NCBI GenBank assembly: GCA_963557785.1
Contig: CAUWBF010000003.1
Coordinates: forward strand, 134,675-198,674
From: Merdicola sp963557785
Lineage (GTDB): Bacteria; Bacillota; Clostridia; TANB77; CAG-508
DNA: 64,000 nt
Direction: 5' to 3'
In this document: positions 12,001-21,100 of the stretch, one piece after another
How positions within the stretch are numbered: the first letter of the stretch is position 1
How the letters are laid out: each line of letters opens with the position of its first letter
Position numbers and translations under genes: made by a program
The notes under the pieces: generated by a model
What the model was told of the DNA's origin: nothing
The model's database searches: none
Seen by the model: only the letters and a program-made list of their open reading frames with translations

Positions 12001-14509
12001 CAAATTTATATACTTTTCCATCTGCAGTAAGTACTGTTGATGTTGCTCCTGTTGCATCTATTTCTTTTATACTTTCTAGTAGTTCCATTTCAATTTCTTT
12101 AAATTCAGTTTCAGGTTCTGTTGTTTCTTCTGTTGTAGTATTATTTTCCACTGGTTCTTCTACTGTAACTTTAATAGTTGTTTTTATTTGTAATTCTGTT
12201 GGAGTATTAATATTTTCTGTATTTTCTGTTCCTAATTGTCCATTACTATTATATCCCCAAACATATATAGTTCCATTTTGAGATAATGCCATTGCATAAT
12301 TTGTTCCAACTGAAATATCTTTTATATTTTCTAATATTTTTGTTGGTTCTGCTCTGTTTTCGTTATCTCCTGTTCCTAATTGTCCATAATTATTTTTACC
12401 CCAAGTCCATACTGTTCCATCAGATTTTAAAGAAACTGTAAAATTTTCTCCCATTTCTACTTGTGGTTTAATTCCATTTAAAACATCAACATAAATATAT
12501 GTATCTGCATCATTTGTTGAATCATGAATTTTTATTTTTGTTCTACCTTCTGCTATACCTTTTATAACTCCTTCAGATGTTACTGTAGCTATGTCAGTAT
12601 TTAATGATTCAAAACTTAAATTTCCTATATCTTTATTTTCTCTATTATTTAATTTATTAGTATCAATTGTATAATTCTCATCTACTTGTAATTCAATAGT
12701 TTTATCTTCATAATTTAGTGAGCATATATTAGTCTTAGTTATTCTTACATATCCATTACCAGTGTGTCCTGTCTCATATCCTCCTGTTGGAGAAGGCATA
12801 CTTTGCCATCCCCCTAAAGTTGTTCCTAAACTTGTATAATATGATCCTCCACCAGCTCCAGTATGATAAGAACTATTATGTCCAGTTCCAGCAGATCCTC
12901 CTGTGTATCCGCCGCCTCCGCCGCCGACATAATTTGTACCTCCGCCGCCTCCAAAGCCGCCGTGTACTCCTGAAGTATAACCTAAACCTGTACCTCCGCC
13001 GTTTACAAATGAATATCCTGCAGAACCTCCACCAGAATAACTATTATACATTCCATTTCCATAGAATCCTCCACCGGCTCCTGCAGTTGATGGGTAACTC
13101 CAACCACTATATCCAGCAAATCCTCCTTGTCCTTCTGTTAATTGTCCAACAAAACTTGTATTATATCTTGATGACATTCTTGATGCTTGTCCATGATAAT
13201 ATGTTCCACTATAATTATTACCATATGCACCACCGCCACCACCAGCAACTGCTATAGGTGTATTATCTTCTGTTGCAATAAAAGTTCCTCCACCACCAGA
13301 GCCTGTTGATGCATTTAAACTTTTTCCTTTTTCTCCTACTAATATCTTATAAGTTGTTTGCTCTGTTATTGTTATTGTACTTCTTGCATATGCACCTTTA
13401 CCTGATGTATATCCGCTTGTTCCTTGTCCTCCTTGTGCACCCCAAGCTTCAAATGTATAAGTTCCTGGTTGTAATGTAACTGTTTCAATTTTACCAGAAT
13501 ATTCATAATTATTAACCTCATAATTATTTTCTGTATAAATTAAACTTATTTTTACATATCCATTACCATAATTTCCACCTTGTTGCATTAATACTTCGCT
13601 AAATTGAAATAATTCTCCATCAATGTTAGTATGTTTGTTTCTATAAGTAGTATCACATCCATTATATCCTGATACAAATGATGATCCACCACCACCACCA
13701 GCAGTATATACAGATCCTCCGCCATAGTAACCACCGCCACCGCCGGCTCCACAAGATCCTGCATTAGCACCAATACCAAATGACCCTTTATATCCTTCTC
13801 TACTAGAACTATTTCCAAATGTGTAACTTCCACCTTCAGTTTGTGAACCACCCCATGCTATGTGTCCAGAATAAGTTCCAGCAGTATTCTTTGAGTATGC
13901 TCCAGTAAGTCCTCCTCCATTTCCTTGTGTTGTATTAGTTCCACCACAAGTAGATTGGGCTCCACCGCCACCACCGGCAACTAATATTCTACTTTTTAAG
14001 CTTTCTGCATCGTTCCAGTTTCCATTTACTAGTCTTATGTCAGTGGCTCCTCCTCCTTGACCTCCTTTATGCCAAGATGATCCTCCAGAAGCTCCACCTC
14101 CATTAAATGAGACTGCACTTGTTTGATTAACTCCTTGACCTCCACAGTATATATATAATACTTGGCCCTTTTTTAGATATACCTGCGCTCTAGTATATCC
14201 ACCTTCTCCTCTTCCGTTTGAGCCTCCATATCCATATCCTCCTGAAGCACCGTACAAGTTAATCTCGTATAATCCTTCTTTCTCTACAGTCCATGTTTGA
14301 TAGTTTCCCGTATAAGAATATGTCCTTGTATCTAATAATACATCGTTTGTAGCTGTCGCATCAGTTTGTTCATCAGCAAATAAGCTCATAATACTATCTT
14401 TTTTCTCGATAGCAATTACAGCTAGTGCTACAAAAACTACTAGAACTATTGCTGCTAGTAGTTTTTGTAAAACTGATTTTGTTTTCTTTGTTTTTTCTTG
14501 TGTTTTCAT
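1..14509 (-). CDS. Giant RCC1-repeat / Ig-like / glycine-rich surface protein (3' end outside window)
   Basis: The frame is open from the ATG at 14509 to the left edge, giving 4836 visible codons and no stop. GGGAG lies 6 bases before the ATG. The N-terminus has lysines and then a hydrophobic helix (about residues 14-35), so it is exported or membrane-anchored. Two glycine-rich modules follow (about 14350-12730) and a third lies at about 4350-3600. The rest alternates blocks of RCC1 repeats (typical strings: GTVWSWGNN, NGQLGTG) with Big_2-type Ig domains (typical string: IATVDxxGxITA). RCC1 blocks lie at about 12470-11440, 11130-9980, 9650-8600, 8290-7170, 6900-5770, 5460-4360, 3240-2150, 1850-760 and 400 to the edge. 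I counted seven repeats in the second block, which is one seven-bladed propeller. RCC1 folds bind protein or ligand in other systems; an adhesive or binding role is inference. No LPXTG is visible, but the C-terminus is missing. Confidence 0.9.
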   Translation of the reverse strand, partial: MKTQEKTKKTKSVLQKLLAAIVLVVFVALAVIAIEKKDSIMSLFADEQTDATATNDVLLDTRTYSYTGNYQTWTVEKEGLYEINLYGASGGYGYGGSNGRGEGGYTRAQVYLKKGQVLYIYCGGQGVNQTSAVSFNGGGASGGSSWHKGGQGGGATDIRLVNGNWNDAESLKSRILVAGGGGGAQSTCGGTNTTQGNGGGLTGAYSKNTAGTYSGHIAWGGSQTEGGSYTFGNSSSREGYKGSFGIGANAGSCGAGGGGGYYGGGSVYTAGGGGGSSFVSGYNGCDTTYRNKHTNIDGELFQFSEVLMQQGGNYGNGYVKISLIYTENNYEVNNYEYSGKIETVTLQPGTYTFEAWGAQGGQGTSGYTSGKGAYARSTITITEQTTYKILVGEKGKSLNASTGSGGGGTFIATEDNTPIAVAGGGGGAYGNNYSGTYYHGQASRMSSRYNTSFVGQLTEGQGGFAGYSGWSYPSTAGAGGGFYGNGMYNSYSGGGSAGYSFVNGGGTGLGYTSGVHGGFGGGGGTNYVGGGGGGYTGGSAGTGHNSSYHTGAGGGSYYTSLGTTLGGWQSMPSPTGGYETGHTGNGYVRITKTNICSLNYEDKTIELQVDENYTIDTNKLNNRENKDIGNLSFESLNTDIATVTSEGVIKGIAEGRTKIKIHDSTNDADTYIYVDVLNGIKPQVEMGENFTVSLKSDGTVWTWGKNNYGQLGTGDNENRAEPTKILENIKDISVGTNYAMALSQNGTIYVWGYNSNGQLGTENTENINTPTELQIKTTIKVTVEEPVENNTTTEETTEPETEFKEIEMELLESIKEIDATGATSTVLTADGKVYKFGKGYTSKPETVDIGELDVISVKGNIILTKQGYVYNLSNVNQAITCGISKISASENKYIFLDEKGTIINDINDSYTSIYNSMIYNDIYEISANNDNITFINGNNTVYTIGNNSTGILAQGNTSNLSTFTTMKDSQGNEITNARYLVQADSTTNYGVITTDGRLLVSGSSSYNQLGTDVSANVANYKYLYQYNDKETVLNERTKYLKIGETFDLDVLQASTFNVFIKDAQKAEDWTFTSWNEDVATVDSNTGVITATGIGQTTIIGTNERLNLQVKAFINVYSNHEGAITVPQFEQGDGFSVILKEDGTVWSMGVNQYGQLGIGNNLTQSRPTQVKIDENTYLTGIRKISVGYEHVLALTTAGEIYAWGYNSNGQLGQNNITNLMYATKVLDATGAESLRNIVDIGAGYGTSMALTEYGDVYAWGSATDYRLGTGNTTEVHIPVKVNMEGIAYIANGQSYSPILIHSNGVAYNVGGNAYGQLGLGSTTNQSLFNIINKDVIMASNNTYHANILTSDGELYTAGLNNYAQLGLGNTTNRTSWTKVTLPTKSVTVANADGEEETQEVSIKVKQLSTGISHSMILADDGKVYVTGGNAYGQLSQGNTTNVTTYTTLKNSDGTDVEDAILLATGSIRLYSDITNTTAPARNLGIIRQDGSIWSAGNNEFGQLGDDTQINSNATYLTKVSYEKLVVDELTKTVEVNGTKQLEIQYKNSLNVFNTINTAGTLTYSSDNEEIVTVSETGLLTGKSKGTAKITIENAEQGIRTYVIVRVTENGSFQDINKVISKDTHTMALAEDGTVTFMGTNAYGQFGNGVTTASTTDRYVLTNEDGEVRKDIINISGGYNFSAIVLQNGTLETAGLNTNGQLGVGDTENKTQFTQAITVNDEPLTDVKEVQTGADFIAVLKEDGTVWTAGNTANGRLGRTVTDDSPATKFGQVEGITDVIQISVGDSYLVMLKADGTVYGVGLNTYGQLGTENTTQYGVPTKANIEDVTKIATLWASTIFQKNDGSLYSVGYNDYGQLATGTTTNNIKIKPINVDGVLNFGTTSSTLYVLKEDGLYAAGYNGQGSLSIGTTDTSKHTTLTKCLDVHRNAITDVKYMQDGNYGQTMSIILNDGTVMMTGDNEAYQQLSANSTVNNFTAVFEDYLEISDRQVILKETQEKDLSVTYNCNLNLINRELNNLDLEWHTSDESVASISDGKITANGIGTATIWVEDKNTGLKASSIVTVIRNNEEAVTLGDIKTNDNFNVLLKEDGTVWTIGYNGHGELGDGTNINKAEYTRVKKDEGGYLENVVKIAQSWYTAYALTQDGYVYAWGLNNIGQLGQNDTTNRNVAVKVKNTAGTGYLENIIDIDASVGSASSNQYIVLALDNKGDVYTWGYTDYLLERNANKKLPIKIGDVQNAIKVQASYVNAYILTSEQKVYSAGWSTAGQVGVGTTAEKDTRFEYVFNKEGTGSLENIIDISATNTFALFLNKDKEVYGVGNNEHYQLGQGATGNKTLPVKLNTGDIQVKSIMASVWESIIVDANNNVYGLGYNQYGDLAQGNATQVTSFVAIKDTDGTTNLSDILFVGKTRGSQIAYVKRDGTINMAGYQPYGTFANQDTANHTTLTLCDPTKLRTDKNIYDIKIGEELTLDSYIDEGINIYNDEITLGNLTFVAEDNGVISVDENGKVTGLVCGSARVTITDETNGFTKQVLVNVKKSLIEKIAVGDNFTVLLKEDGTVWSWGNNAYGQLGNNTKISSSEPVQALDVDGTPLTGIIDIAVGSWNTAVLKTDGTVWTYGRNNYAQLGNGTTTDSLVPVQVMVDSETPLTNIKAIEQMTDDSTAYAITNDGYIYAWGYNNNGECGIGNTTTPIKYATQTLEVHDIIQISAGDDYATALGKDGELWTWGYGAYYRLGHSSYNSSVTIPTRVYNNVNNIIKVSAGHDNLVILKEDGTVWSCGRIYYGALGNGTSGGNTGENYGTSTFTQMKNANNTGYINNIIDIKNAYNNTVLLDNNGDVYSVGYNGYGQFGNGATANINAYPVKLNSDLESKIVEIYTNDTLNANPLLYVRTEDGHIAVSGYLNSGNGLTNIPGGNLLRSTIINKEYIELDKKQLTLKVGNEIKVNAEYKQNLNLGDVTYNLDNITWESDDEGIATVDQEGNITAVAFGQTIIRIIDNNTQNEAQVKVTVLLNDENAVAYAAVAESLNTTAVLKEDGTVWTAGDNTNGELGRGKRDKSATYVQVKTAEFTELDNVIKIAAGQNYFVALRADGTVWSWGINTYGQLGQNNTTMSYYAVQMLAENGTDMMTGIVDISAGANHTVLLKENGEVYSVGYNGNGQFARWNTTNTSLPVKALDINNVIEVSSKGNTTTVLKADGTVWSAGQNNYGQYGSSDTTQYGYFIQMRNEDGTGMLKNATAVASGVSHTVVLSKDKTIYTTGLNTNGQLGNGTTTNSSLPVKVLIDSDEDTELTNIKQISASGIATYMLDNEGKVYVVGGNTNYNLSQRAIQNFTKAVAMKNADDSDFDGVFAIGEYYNNFSTVIKDDGNLYATGNNTYGQFGIVFNQAGSYLTGDRYAYAYSAGVQTFTAQENGMYKLEVWGAQGGYRSNSGYGGKGGYSTGVVELRKGETVYVYVGGSGNTGGTSGGFNGGGSRAYHAGGGGATDIRIGGTSLYNRVIVAGGGGSDGASNRPGYYGGGTSGGTATESYGSGGTGATTTAAGSYRGTFGQGGSGASGSGGHAGAGGGGWYGGGGSNPDGSADDDRGGGGGSGFVYTINSAVPSGYAVSSEYYLDNAYTIAGNQSMPTYDGASTMVGNTGNGYAVITKIDIKNSNYVIGDDIKYLELTSRETFSIDYTTVKVVEGQTKKLDVEVTNAVNVFHNVKNNGTITYTSLDTDIATVTEDGTITGIKKGNARLVIEDETAEISKTIFVNVVGTQAETEIEKVVVTDLNTYTLSQDGIVRYWGTNANGQNGDSSKVVNTEIKELRYSLDGEVITNVIDIEANNNSVAVLLKDGTLYTCGLNTNGELALGTTTNVTEFTRAIDVNDEEITDVVDIAFTDAALMILKSDGTVWTAGQNNYGQLGRTATTSEPATKLGKVDSTELNNVIQIEGGHGNFFAMLTKDGNVYSVGNNSNGQFGNKTTANSTIPRQAAITNVEKIAVGNCYVVALTTEQKLYTWGYSGYGQSGIGLNANTEPVLISYLEGKTFVDIGTAINTTYVKTRDGKIYSTGDDQYGQASNGNIGTQYTLTLMYDEYGNELTDIKKFADSTFVSTFVAIKENGELVGSGLNKSNAQYRLQGVTANIANAMEIRPSYIETNKKSIYLKEGSKETLTVSYNPNANVIRRTLDTIELTWHSSDETVATVSENGEVTAIGYGTAIIYAEEATTGLMAATTVNVLRNNENAVSLGETEQSTNNTVILKEDGTVWTIGDNTYGQLGDGTTVSHRNEFVQVIKDDGLELTDIVKVTVAGNSMYALSKDGYVYSWGYNGNGQLGTNSTANKNAAVKVLDETGSDVLKDIIDIDGNNQFVSAIGNNGRVYVWGYDYYSSYYPILPNSNNRKIPNVLTDIYNAIKVEVGTSFINVLDSNLQVYSWGQNNYGQIAQSQTISNTAYTNYAKYIQVNDETNELLAGVVKISVSNNHALYLTKDGKVYGAGRNDYAQLNTGDTANKNALVEVNLPEGIEVKDIMAYNASSVILAKDGTAWAIGYNGSGMLAQGTTENVIEFTTIKDIDGETSVTNVISLGKTEDNAITLIKDNGNVYAAGTEAYAKFGNYSAENQTKLVRVSTDKLENNLTYIRVKIGDTTKLKPYIKQGINIFGNTTDLGTISYTVDKEGIVEIDEQGNVTGLANGTAYVTMTQEETGITKQITIYVQTEEEATIAKVAAGNDFTIFLKEDGSVWATGQNNYGQLGDGTTTTTSSTVPTQVLDIDGTTPLEGVKDIGVGASFAVALKDDGTLVAWGYNSNGQLGNGTTTNLPTRTQVLVAEDTPLTNIKAISVGELFTLALSEDGYVYSWGYNN

Positions 14510-14875
14510 ATGTTACTCCCTCTCTAGTTTTGGTTTTTTCGAGCTATTTTTACTTTCCGCTCGCGCAATATATATTTATTAATATAATTTTAACGAATTT
14601 TGTCATAAAAATAAATGGTATATATTGTATGTAAAACCTGTATTTACTAGGGATTTTGCTTTTGAGAGAAATGTCACATTTGCTTAGTATTTTTATTACT
14701 TTGTAACAATCAAATGTAAAATTTATTTTTTGTGTACAAAAAATGTACCAAAAAAACGTGTATTAAATCTTTTAAAAGCGTTGATTTTTATATTGTTTTA
14801 CCTGTTTTAAATCTTTTTGTGTATTTCATCTTAAAAATCTTGTAATAATCCACCTTTTTCAGTTATGCGTAAGAA

Positions 14876-14915
14876 AAGAGGCAATTTATTATAAATACTA
14901 AATAAATTACCTCTT
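14876..14915 (-). terminator. Stem-loop terminator downstream of the Big_3-repeat gene
   Basis: A 15-base arm pairs with its complement with one G-U, around a 10-base loop. A CTTTTCTT-like tract follows on the minus strand and a T-run follows on the plus strand. It lies about 240 bases past the stop at 15153, so it would end that transcript late. Confidence 0.55.
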
Positions 14916-14944
14916 TTTTAAACTTTTCTCATTTTTTTACACGC

Positions 14945-14988
14945 AACTAATAGAGTTAAAAATTCTCATCTTTTTAGCTCTATTAGTT
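14945..14988. repeat. 18-bp inverted repeat (hairpin) in 3' region
   Basis: Arms 14945-14962 and 14971-14988 pair over 18 positions with one G-U and an 8-base loop. No T-run follows on the minus strand, so it is not a classical terminator for the upstream gene. Confidence 0.7.
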
Positions 14989-15012
14989 TTAAAATATTCA
15001 TCTTTTGTTTAC

Positions 15013-15047
15013 ATATAAATATTATGTAGAACACATAATATTTATAT
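15013..15047. repeat. Perfect 15-bp inverted repeat (hairpin)
   Basis: Arms 15013-15027 and 15033-15047 are perfectly complementary around the loop AGAAC. TTTT follows on the plus strand only. Just beyond it, TTTTGATATAAA occurs twice (about 15047 and 15073) as a direct repeat. Confidence 0.7.
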
Positions 15048-15152
15048 TTTGATATAAAATCCAAGTTTTGATATAAATTCTTATTAATTTTTAGATATTA
15101 AATTTACTTTTTAGTTGCTTTTTATTTTTTATTTAATTTTATTATTGTTCTA

Positions 15153-18100
15153 TTATTTTTCGATTCTTATTTCGAATTCTCCATCTTCATATTCTACTAT
15201 TGTTTCTAATTCTTCGCTGTCTAATTTAATTTTTAATGTTTCTTTATCTAATTTCTTAGATATATTTTTATCTAATACTACAACTATGTTCTTATCTGGG
15301 GCATTTTGAACATATTTGCTTATATCGATAACTTTTTCATCTTCGTCTAATCTTTCTTTTCCAACTAAGATTAATTCATCTTCGTCTTCTTCATAAACTT
15401 TAACGTTATTTTTTCTTTTTAGAATGAATACTAATGCCACTAATGCTACAATTCCTAATCCAGAAATTGTTACTGTTTTTACAATTGTACTACTGTTAGC
15501 TTCATTGTTTCCATCTGCATTTTCAGCTTTTTCACCTAATGTAACGTCTTTGTTTATGTCATTATTATTTTCTTTATCTTTATTTTCACTTGCATTTGAA
15601 TTTGTATCTTCTTCTGAAATATTATCTTCAATTCCTCCGATTACATCTTCTACAACTGTTTCTGTTGAATTTGAAACTGGTTTTGTTGGTTTCTTTGGTT
15701 TTGTAGGTTTTACTGGTTTTTCTTCTTCTGGTTCTTCTACTACAACTTCTTTTACAACTACTGTTAATTGTGCTTCTAATCCTTGATATTTAACTGTTAT
15801 AATTTGTGCTCCTACTTTATTTGGATCAAATCCAGATATCATATCGTTTGTAATATCAAAATTATATACACCACTATCTTTTATAATTGTAATTTTTCCA
15901 CCTGCAAGTTCAATTGATTCACCTTTAATATATTCAACTTTATTTGGTAGGCTATTTATCGCCATAGATAATATATCATCTATTACTGATACTTGGAATT
16001 CTCCTGGAGTATCTCCATACATTGCTGTTAGAGTTTGTTTTCCAACAACTTTATTATTAAATTTAGTTACCATTTCTGGTGTTACGTATACAACTTTGTT
16101 AACTTTTCCACTTGCTAACATCTCTGTGAATTTAGCTCCTGTTAAGTCTAACTCTTCGCCATATCTGTACTCTGTTTTTTCTGGTTTAGTAAATACTACT
16201 TCTTTTACATAATCTTCAACCATTACTGGGAAAGTTGTAGTTTTTGTTTCTTCACCATCGTTGTATGTTACTGTAATTATTTGTTCTCCAAGTTTATTTG
16301 GATTGTATCCGCTTACCATACTTGATGTTACATCAATTATTTCATAAGCGTCGCTTTCATTTGTTACTCTTAATTTAGCTCCTGTTAGGTCTAAGCTTTC
16401 ACCATATTTGTATTGTGTTTTTGGTAAGCTTTCCATTCTAACTTCTGCTAATTTATCTACTACTTGTACTACAAAGTTTTTATTAAATCCTTCGTATGTT
16501 ACTTTAACTGTTTGATTTCCTAATTTTGTCTTATCGTAACCACTAACCATTGAACTTGTTAAAGCTTTTGTCTCTTGTGCTCCACTAGCCATTGTTACTT
16601 TTAATGAACCACCAGTTAAATCTAATTCTTCTTTTACTATGTATAATGCTTTATTTGGCGCTGTAAGCTCTATACCTGTTACATAATCTATTACATTTAC
16701 TTCTATTTTCTTAGTAAATCCTTCTACGTTAACTGTAATTTCTTGTTTTCCTAATTTTGTTGGGTTATATCCAGTAATCATAGAATTATTAATTTGTACT
16801 GTTTTTGTTTCACCACTTAAGTTTTCTACTAATGCTGTAGCATTGCTTAAGTCTAGGCTTGATCCATATTTATAGTCTTTTGCAGCTATTGAATCTATTG
16901 TAAATGTAACATCTTTAACTTTATCAACAACTACTACACCAAAGTCTGAACTAAATCCTGCATATTCTGCTGTAACTGTTTGTGCTCCAAGTTGATTTTT
17001 ATTATATCCTGTTATTGTTACTCTAGAATCTGTTAAATATACATCTTCTGCAGAATTTCCACTCTTCATAGTAATTCTGAAATAACTATCTGTTAAGTCT
17101 AAGTTTGATCCATAGTTATATTCTACTTTACTTGGTGCTACTAATGTTGCTCCAATAATATAGTCTTCAACTGTGTATTCAAATTTATCTGTTTTTGTTA
17201 CTCCATCAAATGTGTATGATATTGTTGCATCTCTAGTAGTTCCTTCTGCTGTTAATTGTGTTGTTATAAATCCAGTTATCATATCTTCTGTTATAGCTAT
17301 TTCTTCATATCCAGATAATTTTGTAATTCCTAATTTAGCTCCTTTTAGGTCTAAATTTTCACCAAATTTATATGCTGTTTTTGGTATTCCTACTAGGGCT
17401 ACACTTTCTAATCTATCTTTTACTTCTACATCAAATGTATTATCAAAACCTTCATATGTTACAGTAATTGTTTGTGTTCCAAGTTGATTTTTATTATATC
17501 CTGTTACAGTTACTCTACTATCTGTTAAGTCTATATCTGCTACTGGTGTAGCACTTGCCATTGTTATACTTAGACTTGCATCTGATAAGTCTAATTCTTC
17601 TCCTAAGTAATATGTTTTATCACTTGGTTCATTTAATGTAACTGCTGATATGTAATCTTCTACTGTATAGTTAAATGATGCTGTTTTTTCTACTCCATCA
17701 TATGTGTATTTAATTGTTACAGTTCTTGGATTTCCTGCTGTTGTTAATTGTGTTGATGTAAATCCGCTTATCATATCATCTGTTATTGATACAATTGTAT
17801 CTCCAGATAATTTACTTACTTTTAACTTAGTTCCATTTAAATCTAAGTTTTCACCAAATTTGTAAGCTGTTTTTGGTGTTCCTACTAGGGCTACACTTTC
17901 TAGTCTATCTTTTACTTCAATATTGTATGAAGTTGTTAGTTTTTCACCTTTTTCATTAGTTATTTCAATATTTATTGCTTTTGTTCCAGTAGATGATGCA
18001 TCAAATCCTGTTACTGTTACTCTACTATCTGTTAAAGCTATATCAGATGCTGGTGTTCCACTGGCCATAGTTATAACTAAGTATCCATCAGATATATCAA

Positions 18101-21100
18101 ATTCGCTTGCTGCATCATTTAAGTAATATGTTTGTTTTGTTGGTTTCTTTAATGATGCTATTTCTTTAATATAGTCTGATACTGTATAGTTAAATGATGC
18201 TGTTTTTTCTACTCCATCTTCTATTTTTGTTACTGTTGCTGTTCTTGTTGTTCCTTCTGCTGTTAGACTTGTTGTTGAGAATCCATCAAAATCATTTGCT
18301 GTTAAAGTAATTTCTTCGTCATTTTTTAATCTATCTATAGATAGTTTTGCTCCATTTAATTCTATTGGATCTCCCCATCTATATGCTGTTTTTGGTGTTC
18401 CTATTATTGCTATTCCTTCTAATCTATCTTTTACTTCTATTTCAAATGTTTTTGTAATTCCTGCATATTTTACAGTAATTGTTTGTGTTCCTAAGTTTGA
18501 TGGTCTTGCTATATATCCTGTTACTTCTACTTCACTATTGCTTAGGTCTACTATTGGTTGAGTAATACCACTCTTCATTATTTTTTGAACAGTTCCACCT
18601 GCTAAGTCTAGGTTTTCTAATAATCCATAGTAGTATGTCTTTTTAATTGGTTCTGTTAATACTATATCTTCTACTTGATCTGCTACTGTATATGTAAATG
18701 TTGTTGTAGATGTTTTTATTGGGTCATCACCATCTGCATAAGAATATGATATTGTTGCTGTTCTTGGTGTTCCATTTGTTAATGCATTTGAACCACTTGT
18801 ATAGAAATCATTTCCTACCATATCATTTGTTAGTGCGATAGTTTCTGATTTGCTTAAGTAATTTACTTTTACTTGAGCTCCATTTGCATCAAAATTATCT
18901 CCATAGATATAGTTTTGTTTTGGTGTTCCTATAAGTTCTATAGAAACTAATTCATCTCTAACATCTACAGTAAATTGTTTTTCAAAATTTGCATAGCTTA
19001 CAGTAATTATCTGTTTTCCTAATCTATTTGGTGTGTATTCTGTATATGTTACACCTGTAGCTGATAATCCAATTGCTAAAACATCTGCACCACTTGCCAT
19101 TATTTTCTTAACTGATCCACCTGTTATATCTAACTTAGCATCAGTATTATTTGTATATGAATATCTTGTTTTTGTTGGTGGTACAAGCTCTATTCCTGTA
19201 ACATAGTCATTTACTGTATATTGATAGTTAAAGCTATAACCTTCAACTACATTAATTGTTAATGTTCTACTTCCACTTGGTTCACTTTCTGTTAAAGTAC
19301 TTGAATCAAATCCTTGTACCATGCTACTTGTAATTTGTTTTTCGCTTCCGTTAGGATTTGCTTTACTCTTTATAACATAGTATGCTCCGTTTGCATCAAA
19401 GCTTTCTCCAAATTTATATTCTTTTTTAATATCATTTACTAATGTTACGCTTTCTATTTCATCTGTTATAGTAATATTGAATGTTTCTGTTTTTCCAGCA
19501 TATTCAACTGTTACTGGTACAGTTCCTATTTGTTTTGTTATTGTATCTTTATTTGGTATTGTTACTGCAGCGTCTGTTAAATCTACTGTAGTTTCTGCAC
19601 CACTTGCCATTATTTTCTTAACTGATCCACCATCTAAAACTAAGGCATCTCCGTATCCATAGTTTGTTTTTGTTGGTGCTGTTACTTCTATTCTATCTAC
19701 ATAGTCATTTACTTTTACTTGATATGTGCATCCTTTTGTTACACCATCTCTAGTATATGTAACATTTATAGTTTGATTTCCTAGTATAGTTGCACTATAT
19801 CCATCTATATTACAATCACTTAAATCTATAACTTCTGTAGCTCCACTTTCTTTTGTTAATGTTACTTTTCCACCTGTTGTAGTGAATATATCTCCATAGT
19901 TATATTCAGTTTTTGGCATTGTTGTTACAGATATTGCTGTTATTTTGTCTATTATATTAATGTCATAATGTGTCTCAGCTGTTTCAAAAGATTCACTATA
20001 TGTTTCTTTATATGTTACAGTTAATCTTTGATTTTTTACTTCTGCTGATGAGTCAAATCCTGTAATTGTTACTCCTGAATCTCCTAAACTCTTAGATTCT
20101 GTTGCTCCACTTTGTCTTGTTATTAGGATTGTTCCATTTTTGTTTAATGATCCATTTATTTTATATTCTTGTTGTGGATTTGTTTCCATTGCTATACTTA
20201 CAAGTTTATCTACTACTGTTACATCTACTGTAACTGTAGCTGTTTTTCCTTGATAAGATACAACTAAATCTTGAGCTCCTGTTTGCTCTTTATTATAGTT
20301 AGTAATCATATCTCTTGTAATATCTATTGTTTGATTTCCACTACCATATGTTACTTTTAATTTAGCTCCTGTTAGGTCTAATTCTTCTCCCCAACCATAT
20401 TCTTTTTTAGTTGGTTGGCTAGTTACTTCTATAGCTTTTACTTGGTCTGCAATGTTTACATTGTATGTTGTAGTTTTTGTTACATCATTTTCTGTATATG
20501 TTACTGTTAAAGTTTGGTTTCTTGCTTCTGCACTTGAGTTAAAACCACTTACCCAGCTACTTTCTATTGCTTTATCTTCTGTTCCAACTTGTCTTGTTAT
20601 TGTAATTTCTCCATTTGAAACATCTAATGTATCATTTACATTATATTCTTGTTTTGGAGCTGTTTTTATTGAAATTCCTGTGATTTCGTTTACTATTGTT
20701 ACATTGTATGTTGTTGTTTCTCCACCATAATGTATTGTTAATGGTTTTGTAACTGTTGTTTGTCCATCTGGGAATGTTACATTTGAGTTGAAATTGCTTC
20801 CATCTGATTCTTTTACCATGCTTGCTGTTATTGTTTCTTCTGTAGAAGCAGCTCCTGATGCCCAGTTTACTGTTATTACTCCGTTTGATACGTCTAAGCT
20901 ATCTCCATAAGCATATCTTGTTTTTGGTGTTGTTTTTACAGTGATTGATGATACAACATCTGCTACATTTACTGTAACTTTTGTTTGTACTCCATCGTAT
21001 TCTACTGTTATGTCTTGATCTCCTATTACATTTGAATTAAATGTAGATACTATCATACTTTGTGTTAATGTAACTGGTGTACCTTTTGCTCCACTATATA

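Larger units (their letters stand above)
14510..15152. other. Intergenic region between two giant surface genes
   Basis: These 643 bases hold no gene. They contain three consecutive hairpins (14876-14915, 14945-14988, 15013-15047), listed separately, and the leader of the giant RCC1 gene. On the minus strand just before that gene, CGAGC and GCTCG arms (14540-14563) can form a small hairpin followed by an A-rich tract. A weak promoter candidate reads TTTACA-16-TATTTT on the minus strand at about 14635-14608. I do not recognise a known riboswitch. Confidence 0.6.

Noticed and set aside
12787..13257. 156-aa plus-strand ORF
   Set aside because: It is antisense to the glycine-rich module of the giant gene; composition is an artefact and it has no ribosome site.
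14510..14640. preQ1 or c-di-GMP riboswitch before the giant gene
   Set aside because: Only a short CGAGC/GCTCG stem with an A-rich tail is present; the conserved core bases of these classes are not.
15153..15800. LPXTG cell-wall anchor in the Ig-repeat protein
   Set aside because: The sequence before the TM helix has no LPXTG-like motif, and a long cytoplasmic tail follows the helix.
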